A stretch of DNA of 64,000 nucleotides from Sediminibacillus albus (GCF_900101125.1 NZ_FNFL01000005.1:158383-222382), one strand, 5' to 3'; numbered from the stretch's first letter, positions 8,289-17,987 are shown. Notes: a model not told the origin generated them from the letters alone. Translations and numbers: made by a program.

Positions 8289-10496
8289 TCAAGACAATGC
8301 GCGTTTAATTAAGTTTTCCCACAATTCAGTAACCTTTCCCCATTGCGTGGAATCAATATCATTTCTATATAACATCCGCTCATACTGATGGGTCAGCCTG
8401 ATCATATCCTGGGATTCAAATCGTTGGTCCACAACTTGAGCATATTCTCTCAGCGTCTGGCCTTCTTTCCGTTTAATCCCTTTATGGCTTAACACCTTCA
8501 ATAGATAGAGATAGGCATCCTGATACGTTTTAGCGCTTTTGTTTTTATGGAATTTTTTCTTCATAATCACGGACAGCCAACGATAACGGGTAATAAACAA
8601 CAGCCCTGCTGCTCCGGCAATTGTAGCTGCGACAGCCGCTGCCATCCAGCTCCATCCGCCGGAAGCATTGGCACTGCCACCAGAAGCACTGGCCGCTTCA
8701 TCCTCTTCTTCACCGACTTCCTGTTGGTTCCCTGGGCGTTCCTCTTCTTCCGTGTCAGCGTCAGTATCCGTTTCTGTACTGCCTTCTGTTGTGTCTGCCT
8801 CCTGATAAAAATCGATAGGATTGCTAAAGCCCTGAGTCGGCTCAAATGGTACCCAGCCCACATCTGGAAAGTAAACTTCCACCCATGAATGGGCGTTAGA
8901 GTTGGTAACCTTATATACATTCATGCCCTCGGAGCCGCCCTCTGTCTGTGGTGACAGCTCCCCACCGGTAAAGCCTTTTACCCAACGGGCGGGTATATCG
9001 AGCGTCCGCAGCATGACCACCATTGAAGTCGAATAATTATCACAATACCCGGCTTTTGACTCGAACAGGAACTGGTCCACATAGTCCTGGTTTCGATCAG
9101 GAACCGCTACATCTTTTGTTTGGTAGACGAAGCCGTTTCGATTAAAATATTGCTCCACCGCTTTTACTTTATCATATCTGGTTTCCTCATCATCGACTAC
9201 TTGGCTGGCGAGGTTGCCTACCCTTGACGGCAGGCTGTCCGGCAGCTGCAAGTACCTGTCAGCAATATCAGCAGGATCTTCTTCGCCAGCAGCCTCCAGC
9301 TGATCAATAGAAAACGACGGGCTGTCATAAGTGACCTGGTATTCGTCTACAATCCCCTGCTTTTCCGGTGCCTCGACAGCAATGGAACCGAAGGTATTAT
9401 CAACCAAATAGTTGACATCTTCCTCGCCATCTACTTGGCTGATGCCATATGGGTACACAAGTTTAGAGAAAAAAGCATCCGATTCGAAGGTAACCAACCC
9501 TTTTCTCTTTTCGGTTTCTACCGTATTTTCAAATGTAGTTATTGATATGCCGCCGTTACTAGTCAAGCTATAATCAGGTTCGGCCGATTTTTCCCAGCCT
9601 TTGCCTGTATAAAGATCTTTTGTTTCAATTCTCCAGTAATGCTTTTCTTCTACAGAGGCTTGAAAGACAAGCGAATTATCCTGGACAAATGAACCTCCCA
9701 GCTGGGAATCATCTTCGCCATAACCAACTTTTTGAACGCCAGATCCACCCTCGCCTCCAAAACCTGCATTCTTCGAGGTACTAGTCAGATAAGGAACAGG
9801 ATCCGGCCATTGCGGATCAAGCTTCGGGGCTGCAAATCCGACAATGCTGGAAAACAAAATAACTCCAATAAGCGGAAGAACCCAGGCCGAAACTCTTTTC
9901 AAGCCGGAGAAGGTTACCGATTCATTTCCCAGCTCCTTATAAAAATTGGAGATACCGAGGGCGATCAATGAAACGGCAAAGGCGCGTACGATTGCAACGT
10001 CCGCTTCATACGTCGTAAAAGTGTCCAAAACCGTCAGATAAGAGAAAGTCAGCAGCACAAATAGGAAAATACGCTTAGATATGACAAACCAGTAATACAT
10101 TAAATAGCTCATCAACCATAATAAAATTAAAAATAAAAAGCTGCGGAATAAAGGCGTGATTTGCGTCCAGTATTGAGTAGAAATCATGTCTGCATTAAAC
10201 TGGATATGCAAATAAACAAGATGAAACCAGCCTTTACTGAAGAATGTTTCTGTTATAAACAGGCCGTCCAAAATAAACAGCAGTCCGGCCAGTTTTAACA
10301 GCATCGACAGCCACCATCTAAGATTCAGCAGTGAAATAAAAAAGCAAAAACCTGCGTAAATAATAAAAACGGTAAGGCTTCCTGTGTCAGTCAACGTACC
10401 CAGCGGACGCAGCCATTCCCAAAATAATAAAAATCCGCACAGGTAAATGACGGTTCTTAACAACAACTGACGATTACCACCTTGAGTAAGTCGCAT
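8289..10496 (-). CDS. yebA: Transglutaminase-like membrane protein (YebA)
   Basis: A 735-aa protein with several N-terminal membrane helices (about residues 1-215), a long extracytoplasmic part, a transglutaminase-like cysteine-protease fold, one further helix near residue 625 and a cytoplasmic DUF4129-like tail. The putative active residues are Cys485 in AGYCDNYS and His536 in NAHSWVEV, with an acidic residue following (Asp545, or Glu552 in FEPT). Its ATG overlaps the stop of the DUF58 gene in TAATG, so it is translationally coupled. MoxR-DUF58-transglutaminase operons are widespread, but their substrate in Bacillus is unknown. Confidence 0.9.
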   Translation of the reverse strand: MRLTQGGNRQLLLRTVIYLCGFLLFWEWLRPLGTLTDTGSLTVFIIYAGFCFFISLLNLRWWLSMLLKLAGLLFILDGLFITETFFSKGWFHLVYLHIQFNADMISTQYWTQITPLFRSFLFLILLWLMSYLMYYWFVISKRIFLFVLLTFSYLTVLDTFTTYEADVAIVRAFAVSLIALGISNFYKELGNESVTFSGLKRVSAWVLPLIGVILFSSIVGFAAPKLDPQWPDPVPYLTSTSKNAGFGGEGGSGVQKVGYGEDDSQLGGSFVQDNSLVFQASVEEKHYWRIETKDLYTGKGWEKSAEPDYSLTSNGGISITTFENTVETEKRKGLVTFESDAFFSKLVYPYGISQVDGEEDVNYLVDNTFGSIAVEAPEKQGIVDEYQVTYDSPSFSIDQLEAAGEEDPADIADRYLQLPDSLPSRVGNLASQVVDDEETRYDKVKAVEQYFNRNGFVYQTKDVAVPDRNQDYVDQFLFESKAGYCDNYSTSMVVMLRTLDIPARWVKGFTGGELSPQTEGGSEGMNVYKVTNSNAHSWVEVYFPDVGWVPFEPTQGFSNPIDFYQEADTTEGSTETDTDADTEEEERPGNQQEVGEEEDEAASASGGSANASGGWSWMAAAVAATIAGAAGLLFITRYRWLSVIMKKKFHKNKSAKTYQDAYLYLLKVLSHKGIKRKEGQTLREYAQVVDQRFESQDMIRLTHQYERMLYRNDIDSTQWGKVTELWENLIKRALS

Positions 10497-11761
10497 TAGC
10501 TGCTCACCTCTAATTTTTGCTGTAGTAACTTGTCCTCTGTTATTACATTCACGGAGACGCCGCCAGCTGATAATTGGTGAATCATTCGTTTATCTTCCTC
10601 CGTTAGTTTTGCAGATGATTTAATAACAAACACCATGACTTTCTTACTTTTTCGTTTCAAGCGCTCCAAAGGTTTGATTGTTTCCTTGCTGAAATTGTTC
10701 ACAACGAGCATGGCCACTAGGCCTTGTGGAATGTTCCTGATTTCCTGTTCCAACTGTTTGGAAAAAGGACGGCTGCCACCAGGCTGTACTTTGGCCAAAT
10801 AGTTCTGTTTTAACGCATTCTTGCCCGGATCCTCCTGGGAAGGAAAAAACACCCGCTCTTCCCCGAGTCCGATAAATGTCAGCTGGGAGGACTTGTTTTT
10901 CAGAAACTCAATTAAGGAGCCAGCCACCTCAATGCTTCCCTCAAAGGCAATCTGGCTTTGGCCTTGAAAACGGACAGCATCCAAAATCAAAACAATATTC
11001 GAACTCTTCTCTTGTTCAAATTCTTTCGTCATGACGGTATTTTTCTTAGCAGTCGTCTTCCAATCAATCCAGGAAAAACGGTCCCCCGGCATATACTCCC
11101 GGACTCCGGTAACGATGTTGGTATGTTTGGCGTTTATGTTATAGGATGCCGCCGACCCCTCTTCAAAGCTATTGACTTTTTCCCTAAAGGAAATTTCCCG
11201 TGCATATGGGAAAACCAGCAGACGGCTTGAAGTAGAATAAATGTGCTCCTTTTTTATAAAACCAAAAAAGTCGCCAGTCCGGATGCGGAATGCACCTAGC
11301 ATATGTTCGCCGCGCGGTACATTCTCCAGGGTGTACTCATATTTCCATTTCCGCTTAAACCAGGGAAAGGACACGCGCTTCACTACCCGCTTTTCCTGTA
11401 ATATGTCTGGCTGATCCATGTTCTGGAACTTCAGCCGATTTGTATCTTTTTTTTGCAGGGTTGCCGGAAAATATTCTTCGACTATACAATAATAAAGCGG
11501 GAAAGCGAACCGCCTGTTTATCTCAATTTCAACAGTGACATTGTCCGATGCCTGGACAATATGCTTTGAAATCCTGCGAGTGACAGCCCAGTTTGAAATG
11601 GGATAAACAAGCAATAAAAACATATAAACAATAATCGGAAGAAAGCTATAAAACAAAAACCAACTGACAAACCCGCCTTGAAACATAGCGTAGGAAAAAA
11701 ACACAGCAAATAAAAGTACGACAAAGAAAAATTTGACACTTAAGGAAAGAGATCCTTTCAT
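10496..11761 (-). CDS. yeaD: DUF58 domain-containing protein (YeaD)
   Basis: A 421-aa protein with two N-terminal membrane helices (about residues 8-26 and 30-50), a beta-rich middle, and the DUF58 segment including GVREYMPGDRFSWIDWKTTA, followed by a von Willebrand A-like region (NIVLILDAV). Proteins of this type are thought to be assembled or remodelled by the neighbouring MoxR ATPase. It overlaps the MoxR stop codon and the transglutaminase start codon in TAATG junctions, so the three are probably made in fixed ratio. Confidence 0.9.
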   Translation of the reverse strand: MKGSLSLSVKFFFVVLLFAVFFSYAMFQGGFVSWFLFYSFLPIIVYMFLLLVYPISNWAVTRRISKHIVQASDNVTVEIEINRRFAFPLYYCIVEEYFPATLQKKDTNRLKFQNMDQPDILQEKRVVKRVSFPWFKRKWKYEYTLENVPRGEHMLGAFRIRTGDFFGFIKKEHIYSTSSRLLVFPYAREISFREKVNSFEEGSAASYNINAKHTNIVTGVREYMPGDRFSWIDWKTTAKKNTVMTKEFEQEKSSNIVLILDAVRFQGQSQIAFEGSIEVAGSLIEFLKNKSSQLTFIGLGEERVFFPSQEDPGKNALKQNYLAKVQPGGSRPFSKQLEQEIRNIPQGLVAMLVVNNFSKETIKPLERLKRKSKKVMVFVIKSSAKLTEEDKRMIHQLSAGGVSVNVITEDKLLQQKLEVSS

Positions 11762-12723
11762 TAACTATATTCCTTTCGAACAGGGATGGAGGCCTTTTCC
11801 AACAATTCCTCCACCATTCCTTCGGCAGTCATTCCTTCGAATTTAGCTTCCGACGTCAAGATGATCCGATGGGCCAGTACAAAAGGCGCTAAATATTTGA
11901 CGTCATCGGGCAGGACATAATCACGGTCATGAATGTATGCAAATGCCTTGGCTGCTTTCATCAAAGCAATCGAACCGCGGGGGCTGACCCCTAGGTAGGC
12001 TGCATGATGTGCCCTTGTTCCCGTGACGATGTCGATAATATACCGCTGCACATTTTGGTCCATGTAAACCTCTTTGACCTCTCTTTGGATAGCAATCAAT
12101 TCCTGCTTGTTGATGACCGCTTCGACATCATGAATTGGATGGCCCTTAGAAGTTTTTTGCAGCATTTGCATTTCTTCCTGAGCAGTAGGGTAACCCATTT
12201 TAAGTTTTAATAGAAAACGGTCAAGCTGGGCTTCCGGTAAAGGATAAGTACCTTCATACTCGATAGGGTTCTGGGTAGCCATGACAAAAAAAGGCTGCTT
12301 AAGTTCTATGGTATTTCCATCAACGGTTACACTGTTTTCTTCCATGCCTTCCAGTAAAGCGGACTGAGTTTTCGGAGATGTCCGGTTAATTTCATCGGCG
12401 AGAACGATATTTCCGAGAATTGGTCCACCTCTAAATTCAAACTCCAATTCCTTTGGATTATATATAGAAACCCCGGTTACATCAGATGGCAATAAATCCG
12501 GAGTAAACTGAATTCTTTTAAAATCGCAATCTAGTGACTTTGCTAAAGTACGGACTAACATTGTCTTCCCTACTCCTGGTACATCTTCCAGGAGGACATG
12601 CCCCTCTGCCAATAAGGCTACAAGGCTCAATGTGGCTGGTTCGTCCTTTCCTACGATTACCTTGCGAATATTGTTTAAGACTTTACTAATCTTGGAGTTG
12701 TACAAAAAAGCTTGCTGGGTCAT
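11761..12723 (-). CDS. yeaC: MoxR-family AAA+ ATPase (YeaC)
   Basis: A 320-aa AAA+ chaperone-like ATPase. Visible motifs are Walker A (DVPGVGKT, about residues 47-54), Walker B (LADEINR, about 108-114), sensor 1 (ATQNP) and an arginine finger region (LPEAQLDRF), followed by the AAA lid domain. AAGGAG lies 11 nt upstream of the ATG. It is the first gene of the yeaC-yeaD-yebA operon, the same order as in B. subtilis. The client is inferred to be the DUF58 protein. Confidence 0.94.
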   Translation of the reverse strand: MTQQAFLYNSKISKVLNNIRKVIVGKDEPATLSLVALLAEGHVLLEDVPGVGKTMLVRTLAKSLDCDFKRIQFTPDLLPSDVTGVSIYNPKELEFEFRGGPILGNIVLADEINRTSPKTQSALLEGMEENSVTVDGNTIELKQPFFVMATQNPIEYEGTYPLPEAQLDRFLLKLKMGYPTAQEEMQMLQKTSKGHPIHDVEAVINKQELIAIQREVKEVYMDQNVQRYIIDIVTGTRAHHAAYLGVSPRGSIALMKAAKAFAYIHDRDYVLPDDVKYLAPFVLAHRIILTSEAKFEGMTAEGMVEELLEKASIPVRKEYS

Positions 12724-13044
12724 AGTGATACATACTCCTTCCTTTTTTTTATGTGCATATATTTTGATAGCTTCTGCACATAATTGCCTACTATAACTAT
12801 ACTACATCTGGGTAAGAGCCGTCCAAGCTGTAAAAGCAGCAAGTAGAGGAAATAGGAGAATCTTTCAGAATAGTAAGCCAGTAGGAAATGTTTTTCAAGC
12901 GGTTTTTCTTTCTTTTTGGGCGAACGAACCTTTATCAGTTACCTCAGCAACTGCGTGATAACAGCCTATTTGTCATTCGGATAAGCTCATTTTGGGTGTT
13001 TACACAATAGGATATTTTAACCCCAGAAAAGAAGGTGATTTATT
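12724..13044. other. Intergenic region between yeaC and the His-rich gene
   Basis: Holds the divergent promoters. On the minus strand a TATAGT-type -10 precedes yeaC; on the plus strand an AAGGTGAT ribosome binding site (near 13032) precedes the His-rich gene. No coding sequence, RNA gene or repeat is recognised. Confidence 0.6.
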
Positions 13045-13368
13045 TTGTTTAATGAAGAAGAAATGAGACAATTTCCGCCGTACAATTATCCAGGCGGTTC
13101 CAGTTTTCCATTTGGATACAACCAGCCGTTTTTTCCGGGTTGGGGCGGTGGCCCGGGAGGATACCAGCCAAACTATGGCTACCATCCATGGCCGCACCAT
13201 CATGGACACCACCACGGACATCATCACGGGCATCACCATGGACATCATCACGGACACGGCTATCCAGGCTATCCTGGACATGGCGGCGGTTTCCCTGGAC
13301 ATGGACACTACGGCCCGTATGGCGGGCAGCAATTTGGCGGCGGATTTGATGACTACGACTACGATTGA
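13045..13368 (+). CDS. His/Gly/Pro-rich low-complexity protein
   Basis: A 107-aa protein starting at a TTG 6-7 nt behind AAGGTGAT. The first 45 residues are Pro/Gly/Tyr-rich (PPYNYPGG, PGWGGGPGG). The middle is a run of HHHG units encoded by a 12-bp degenerate DNA repeat (about 13195-13260). The end is Gly/Tyr-rich and acidic (FDDYDYD). It has no signal peptide or membrane segment. Such composition suggests a metal-binding or spore-coat-like protein, but no family is recognised. Frames in the other two plus-strand phases lack a ribosome binding site and are shadows. A terminator follows at 13457. Confidence 0.72.
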   Translation: MFNEEEMRQFPPYNYPGGSSFPFGYNQPFFPGWGGGPGGYQPNYGYHPWPHHHGHHHGHHHGHHHGHHHGHGYPGYPGHGGGFPGHGHYGPYGGQQFGGGFDDYDYD

Positions 13369-13456
13369 TAACCAGAAACTAAGTACCAGATCCCTTTGTG
13401 TAACACCCTGAATCCAAGCAGTGTTTGGCAGAGGAAATGGGTACTTACGGATAGAT

Positions 13457-13486
13457 AAAAAAGCGCCCCCATGAGGGTGCTTTTTT
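13457..13486 (+). terminator. Intrinsic terminator
   Basis: AAGCGCCC pairs with GGGTGCTT around a CCATGA loop and is flanked by A6 and T6, ending the His-rich transcript. Confidence 0.88.
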
Positions 13487-13627
13487 AAAAATTTATGCTA
13501 TTATAAGGACTGCTGTACTTAAGCAGTTTTAAGCTATAAATAAATCTTTTTCCATATATCGTTGGCTTTCATACTATTTTAATATAGGTAAATCAGAGCT
13601 TAGAAGTAAACATATTGGAGGACTATA

Positions 13628-14722
13628 ATGGCAGATCAACATACAATTAACATACCGGCCCACCCTAACATTTATTTAAAGGAAAATGATTCTGAAAGAG
13701 AATTACAAATTGAATTTTCAACCCCTCAAAATGGAGTAACCGCTGATACTGGGCTGTTAATATTTGTTCCTGGTTTTGGTGCAAATATTAACTCAAAGGT
13801 TTACACAAAAATGAGAGAACAGTTCGCTGATGAATATAATCTAGTAACGATTCAATGTGATTATTTTGGAAGTAAATTCATGCAGGGAGTAGAAAGAATA
13901 AAAGCTCCAGACAGACAAGCCCTGAGAAATGTCTTTTCTCCAGAGGAAATAAAAAATATAAATCAAGACCCTTCCAAGTTATTGGTTTTACTGAAAGATA
14001 AAAGAAAAGTATTTTCCGTCCAGGCGGATTTGCAAGAAAACATAAAAGACTTTAACGATATGAGCCTAATGCAATCGATAGATATAATTACTGCCCTAGA
14101 GGCAGTGAAAATAGTACTTGAGGAAAACGGCATGCGTTATGACAATAGCAGGCTTATAGGTTATGGCCATTCACATGGGGCATATTTGCTTCACTTAAGT
14201 AACGTATTAGCTCCTCATTTGTTTTCGTTCCTTATAGATAACTCCGCATGGATGGAACCTGTATATTTGTCCAAAAATAGATACCTTTATCAAAAGGTGG
14301 GACAAGCGACCCTTTCGATTGAATTTGATTATTTAGCTAAAAAATTGGTCCAAAAAAAACATATAATCAATTTGAAAGAATTGTACACCACTTGTGCTGG
14401 TGGTGCTAAAGTTTTATCCTTTCAGGGAAATGACGATAATTTAATAAATCATATGGAGAAGGAGGCTTTCGTAGAGACACTAAATGGTTCTGAATTTATT
14501 CTTGTTACAGAAAAAGATGTCGATAACAAAAAGTACAGGTCAAATAATCATGGCTTAAATGCTGATTTTTTGGAATTGTTTTCTTTTGCTTTATGTTTCG
14601 AGCAGCCAAAACAGGAGAAAAAAGGAGTATTAGAAAAGCATAAACTATCATTAGCAAATTTATCTGTCCATGCAGATTTTACAACTGGTTTACCGAAGTT
14701 TGATGTGATATTTAGATCATAG
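13628..14722 (+). CDS. DUF2920-type alpha/beta hydrolase-like protein
   Basis: A 364-aa protein with an alpha/beta-hydrolase layout: a strand-turn IFVPGFGANINSKVY near residue 48, then a nucleophile elbow GYGHSHGAY with Ser182. The overall sequence resembles the DUF2920 family of uncharacterised hydrolase-like proteins, some of which sit in polysaccharide or flagellin glycosylation loci in Campylobacter. No signal peptide is seen. GGAGG stands 7 nt before the ATG. It is monocistronic, with a strong terminator 3 bp after the stop. Its base composition is more A/T-rich than the pur genes, which suggests acquisition. The substrate is unknown. Confidence 0.75.
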   Translation: MADQHTINIPAHPNIYLKENDSERELQIEFSTPQNGVTADTGLLIFVPGFGANINSKVYTKMREQFADEYNLVTIQCDYFGSKFMQGVERIKAPDRQALRNVFSPEEIKNINQDPSKLLVLLKDKRKVFSVQADLQENIKDFNDMSLMQSIDIITALEAVKIVLEENGMRYDNSRLIGYGHSHGAYLLHLSNVLAPHLFSFLIDNSAWMEPVYLSKNRYLYQKVGQATLSIEFDYLAKKLVQKKHIINLKELYTTCAGGAKVLSFQGNDDNLINHMEKEAFVETLNGSEFILVTEKDVDNKKYRSNNHGLNADFLELFSFALCFEQPKQEKKGVLEKHKLSLANLSVHADFTTGLPKFDVIFRS

Positions 14723-14724
14723 CA

Positions 14725-14768
14725 AAAAAAGAGGACAGTTCTCATTTTAAGAGAACTATCCTCTTTTT
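14725..14768 (+). terminator. Intrinsic terminator
   Basis: AGAGGACAGTTCTC pairs with GAGAACTATCCTCT around ATTTTAA, with an A-run before and T5 after. It ends the DUF2920 gene. Confidence 0.93.
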
Positions 14769-14805
14769 GATTGTCCGCACACGGTTTGAAAGTTCGAAAA
14801 CGGCC

Positions 14806-14838
14806 AAAAATAAGGCTGCCGAGACTTTCCCGGCAGCC
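14806..14838 (-). terminator. Intrinsic terminator of the 61-aa gene
   Basis: On the minus strand GGCTGCCG pairs with CGGCAGCC and is followed by TTATTTTT. A second hairpin (CACCC/GGGTG) lies just before it. Confidence 0.8.
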
Positions 14839-14877
14839 GCAACACCCATGAAGGGTGCTGTTTATCTAAAGGGTTTA

Positions 14878-15063
14878 CTAAAAAAGGTTCTGAGCTTCTG
14901 GCGAAGTTTTACCTTTACCTTGTCCTGTCATGCCTGCCATCATGGGCATGGATGACTGAATGGTTTTACCCAGCCCATTACCTTTTGTCATGCTGTAATA
15001 AGCCGCGGCACCGATACCCACTGATGCGATGATCGGGATCCACATACCTCTCTGCTTGTCCAT
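14878..15063 (-). CDS. Small single-span membrane protein, unknown function
   Basis: A 61-aa protein with an N-terminal hydrophobic segment (WIPIIASVGIGAAAYYSM, residues 8-25) and a Met/Gly/Lys-rich tail (PMMAGMTGQGKGKTS). GGGGGTG lies about 9 nt before the ATG and a terminator follows the gene, so it is very likely real. No family is recognised; tiny proteins of this form are common in Bacillaceae. It is monocistronic. Confidence 0.7.
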   Translation of the reverse strand: MDKQRGMWIPIIASVGIGAAAYYSMTKGNGLGKTIQSSMPMMAGMTGQGKGKTSPEAQNLF

Positions 15064-15211
15064 GAACTGTTCACCCCCTAGATGGTCGTTCCTTGTTACT
15101 TTTCCTCATTGAAGCGAAATAGATACAAGGAATTAACAGGGCAAAACAGCCATTTATTGGAGAGGCTTTTTCCGATACAATACACCGTATGGGATAAGCT
15201 ATGAACGACTT

Positions 15212-16870
15212 TTACTGTACCACGTCTGCCCACTTATAGTTATCTGCGCTTACCTGGTACTTTATTAAGTCTTTGACGTAATCTTTTTGTAAATAGGCAC
15301 TGCCGCTTTGATATAACGGCACGAGCACAGCGCTGTCTTTAATCAGCATTCGTTCAGCTTTTAACAAAGCATCCCAGCGCTCCTGCGGCTTATCTGCCAA
15401 ATTCGACTTCGCACCAAGCACCAGCTTATCATACTGTTCATCCGAATAACCGGTATGATTTCCCGGGCTGTCTGTGATGAACAAATTTAAGTAAGTCAGC
15501 GGATCCTGATAATCTCCATTCCAGCCCGTCAAAATCATTTCATATTCCTGATTGACGTTGGCAGAAATACTGGCCTTTGGCGGCACACTGTTTACATTGA
15601 TCGTCAGGCCGGAAAGATTTGATTCGAGCTGATATTTAAGGTTTTCGGCAAATTGTTTGGAAGTACTCGAATCCGAAGTAGTTAGGGTGAATTCCAGCTC
15701 CTCCTTGCCAAGTTCCTCCAGCCCTTGTTCCCAATACTGCTTGGCTTCCTCTACGTCATAGTGGACAAGATCGCCATTTTCAGCACGGAAGTCTTCTCCT
15801 GTTTCCGGATTTTCAGCCAAGTCCTTTGGCACGTTCCCGTTCGCTACAATCGAACCGTTATTAAGAATGGTATCGACCATCTCCTGTTTATCGATTGCCA
15901 TATTCATCGCTTTGCGGATGTTCAAATTGGCTAAATCAGTTGTTTCTCCATCCTTGCCCTGGTTCATTTTCAAGTAAGACGTCGCACCAGTCAGAAATGT
16001 ATGATAGTTATCACTTTCTTTATATTCATTGACATAATCGCCCGTCAATTCAATACGGTCCAATTCGTCTTTTTTATAAAGATTGACAGCGGTGGACGTA
16101 TCCTTGACGACATTCATCTCTATCTTATCCATGTTAACTGCTTGTTTATCCCAATATTGCTGATTCTTTTCAAATGTCCAGGAGGAATCTGTCCCGCTCC
16201 AATCCTCTAACACAAAAGGACCATTAAATAGGATATGCTCGCTGTCTCTGGCATATTCGTCGCCTTGTTCCTCGACAAACTCTTCTGGCTGCGGAAAGAA
16301 AATCGCTGTTGTCAGCAATTCTTTGAAAAAGGGCACCGGATTTTCCAGTGTTACTTTCAGCGTACGTTCATCCAATGCTTCCACACCGAGCTCATCGACT
16401 GGCTTGTCACCTACCAGAATTTCGGATGCATTCGCAACAATTTCCTCAAACTGCGGTCCATAGGCAGCTGCTGTATCCGGGTTGACAGCCTTTTTCCATG
16501 CATACTCAAAATCTCCGGCAGTAACCGGTGAGCCGTCTGACCATTTAGCATCGTCACGAATGGTGAATGTATAGACTTTGTTATCTTCACTTACCTCAGG
16601 CTCTTCGGCAGCAAGGGCAAGCTGTGGTTTTCCCTCTTTATCCAATCGGTATAACCCTTCAAACACCTGGTTGATCATATCAAAGCTAAAATCATTATCT
16701 GCCATCGTCGGATTCAGGCCCGGTATCTCTCCGGGAGCACTCAGCTGTATTACTTTTTCCTTATTTTCTGAATTTCCATTTTCTGTTGATCCGCTGTTTT
16801 CGCTGTTACTGCAGGCAGCCAGCAATAATGCCAGCAAGATCATCGGCAAAAATACTCTTTTCTCTCCCAA
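15212..16870 (-). CDS. Oligopeptide-binding lipoprotein, OppA/DppE type (orphan)
   Basis: Extracytoplasmic solute-binding lipoprotein of an oligopeptide ABC importer (SBP family 5, 552 aa). The lipobox LLAAC places the lipidated Cys at residue 20, followed by a Ser/Glu/Asn-rich linker. The family signature region around DDAKWSDGSPVTAGDFEYAWK is present near residues 110-130. It starts at a TTG behind GGGGGAG. No permease or ATPase genes lie nearby, so it must dock with a transporter encoded elsewhere. No terminator is evident after its stop. Confidence 0.93.
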   Translation of the reverse strand: MGEKRVFLPMILLALLLAACSNSENSGSTENGNSENKEKVIQLSAPGEIPGLNPTMADNDFSFDMINQVFEGLYRLDKEGKPQLALAAEEPEVSEDNKVYTFTIRDDAKWSDGSPVTAGDFEYAWKKAVNPDTAAAYGPQFEEIVANASEILVGDKPVDELGVEALDERTLKVTLENPVPFFKELLTTAIFFPQPEEFVEEQGDEYARDSEHILFNGPFVLEDWSGTDSSWTFEKNQQYWDKQAVNMDKIEMNVVKDTSTAVNLYKKDELDRIELTGDYVNEYKESDNYHTFLTGATSYLKMNQGKDGETTDLANLNIRKAMNMAIDKQEMVDTILNNGSIVANGNVPKDLAENPETGEDFRAENGDLVHYDVEEAKQYWEQGLEELGKEELEFTLTTSDSSTSKQFAENLKYQLESNLSGLTINVNSVPPKASISANVNQEYEMILTGWNGDYQDPLTYLNLFITDSPGNHTGYSDEQYDKLVLGAKSNLADKPQERWDALLKAERMLIKDSAVLVPLYQSGSAYLQKDYVKDLIKYQVSADNYKWADVVQ

Positions 16871-17050
16871 TTATTTCTCCCCCTATTCTTGTTGCAGCAA
16901 TGTTTTCCATTATAAAGAGAGAAGACAGAAAAATTCAACTTTGGCGGGTTGAAAGGTAATATAAAAAATTTCTTGCTTGTAGCTAATCACAAATGATTAA
17001 TCTGAGGTTCTGGCTATCCTTCACACCGTAAATTCTTCTCCCAAATTTAC

Positions 17051-17095
17051 AAAAACCAAGATACTCATAGAAATATCATTCTATAAGCATCTTGG
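17051..17095 (-). terminator. Intrinsic terminator of the padR operon
   Basis: On the minus strand CCAAGATGC and GTATCTTGG close a long hairpin with an inner TATAGAA/TTCTATG stem, followed by TTTTTG. It lies 69 bp beyond the 53-aa gene. Confidence 0.85.
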
Positions 17096-17163
17096 GGTCA
17101 TCCTTATTATATCGGTATCAAGCCTGTGTTAAGCTGTTTCTCAGATAAAAAGTTCATACTTCC

Positions 17164-17325
17164 TCAAAGGTCCTTCCAGATAATTAAAATTTTATTTGAA
17201 GAAGAACTTATTTTAATGTCGATAACTTCCGTTCCAGCATTTGATTTTAGCCATTTATTAGCCTCTTGTACATCGTCAAATAATTCTAATTGTATTGCTT
17301 CAGCGAATGTATTCAATAAGTTCAT
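17164..17325 (-). CDS. Small 53-aa protein, possibly Cse60-like
   Basis: An ATG at 17325 sits behind AAGGAG. The product begins MNLLNTFAEAIQLELFDDVQ and ends EVIDIKISSSSNKILIIWKDL. The alternating charged and hydrophobic pattern with a VIDIK core resembles the sporulation protein Cse60, although the match is from memory and weak. It is the last gene of a padR-membrane protein-small protein operon and is followed by a strong terminator. Function unknown. Confidence 0.65.
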   Translation of the reverse strand: MNLLNTFAEAIQLELFDDVQEANKWLKSNAGTEVIDIKISSSSNKILIIWKDL

Positions 17326-17339
17326 TTTTCCACTCTCCT

Positions 17340-17987
17340 TTAAACTTTTTTGTAAGAGAAAACTTTATTTAAAAAACCATTACCTTTAATCAGAATATTC
17401 CACGTGATGAAACTTATAATAAAGGTGAAAACGAGTGACAATATCGGCGGCACTTGATAGACGAATTTCTCCAAATCGATTAACTTCTCAATAGAAATTG
17501 TTATTAATGAACTTAAAACGATTAAACAGAATACCGGGAGAAAGAATAAACGCTTATTTTTATATACTCTCTTTTTTATTAACCATCTGGAAAATAAAAC
17601 TAACCCGAAGCAAAGGACAGGAAAAAGAATGAAGTCAAGCAAAGATATGGAAAAGCTGCCCGTCATTGTTTTATTCATAAAAAGAATACAAATGGAAACA
17701 ATAAAGATATACACAAATAGTTTCATTGTTTGTTTGAACGAATTATTAGGCAATTCCCTTACAAGCTCATCGCAATATTCTTTTGGATTTCTTCCTATCA
17801 CATCGATTAATAGTCGGTCCTTTTTCTGCGCCTCTAAAGCATGAAGGTAAATCTCCTGTAACAGTTCATCTGCTCTATTTGAATCAACCCTGCTATTTCG
17901 TATGTACATATCTAATTGATCATAGGTTTTTTGATTTGCTTCATTTAATTCGTTTTTATATCTGTTTTTAAGATAATACACACTCAA
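17340..17987 (-). CDS. HAAS/DUF1129-like membrane protein paired with PadR
   Basis: A 215-aa protein with a helical cytoplasmic N-terminal domain (residues 1-85), including LLQEIYLHALEAQKKD and IGRNPKEYCDEL, the pattern of the HAAS domain found in proteins encoded beside PadR regulators. Four membrane helices follow at about residues 88-107, 114-135, 147-167 and 178-198. The role is unknown; in similar pairs the membrane protein is thought to act in envelope sensing or stress. It lies 95 bp after the padR-like gene and 14 bp before a small protein gene. Confidence 0.75.
   Translation of the reverse strand: MSVYYLKNRYKNELNEANQKTYDQLDMYIRNSRVDSNRADELLQEIYLHALEAQKKDRLLIDVIGRNPKEYCDELVRELPNNSFKQTMKLFVYIFIVSICILFMNKTMTGSFSISLLDFILFPVLCFGLVLFSRWLIKKRVYKNKRLFFLPVFCLIVLSSLITISIEKLIDLEKFVYQVPPILSLVFTFIISFITWNILIKGNGFLNKVFSYKKV

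Noticed and set aside
13112..13411. Alternative plus-strand frames over the His-rich gene
   Set aside because: They are phase shadows of the 12-bp repeat; only the TTG frame at 13045 has a ribosome binding site.
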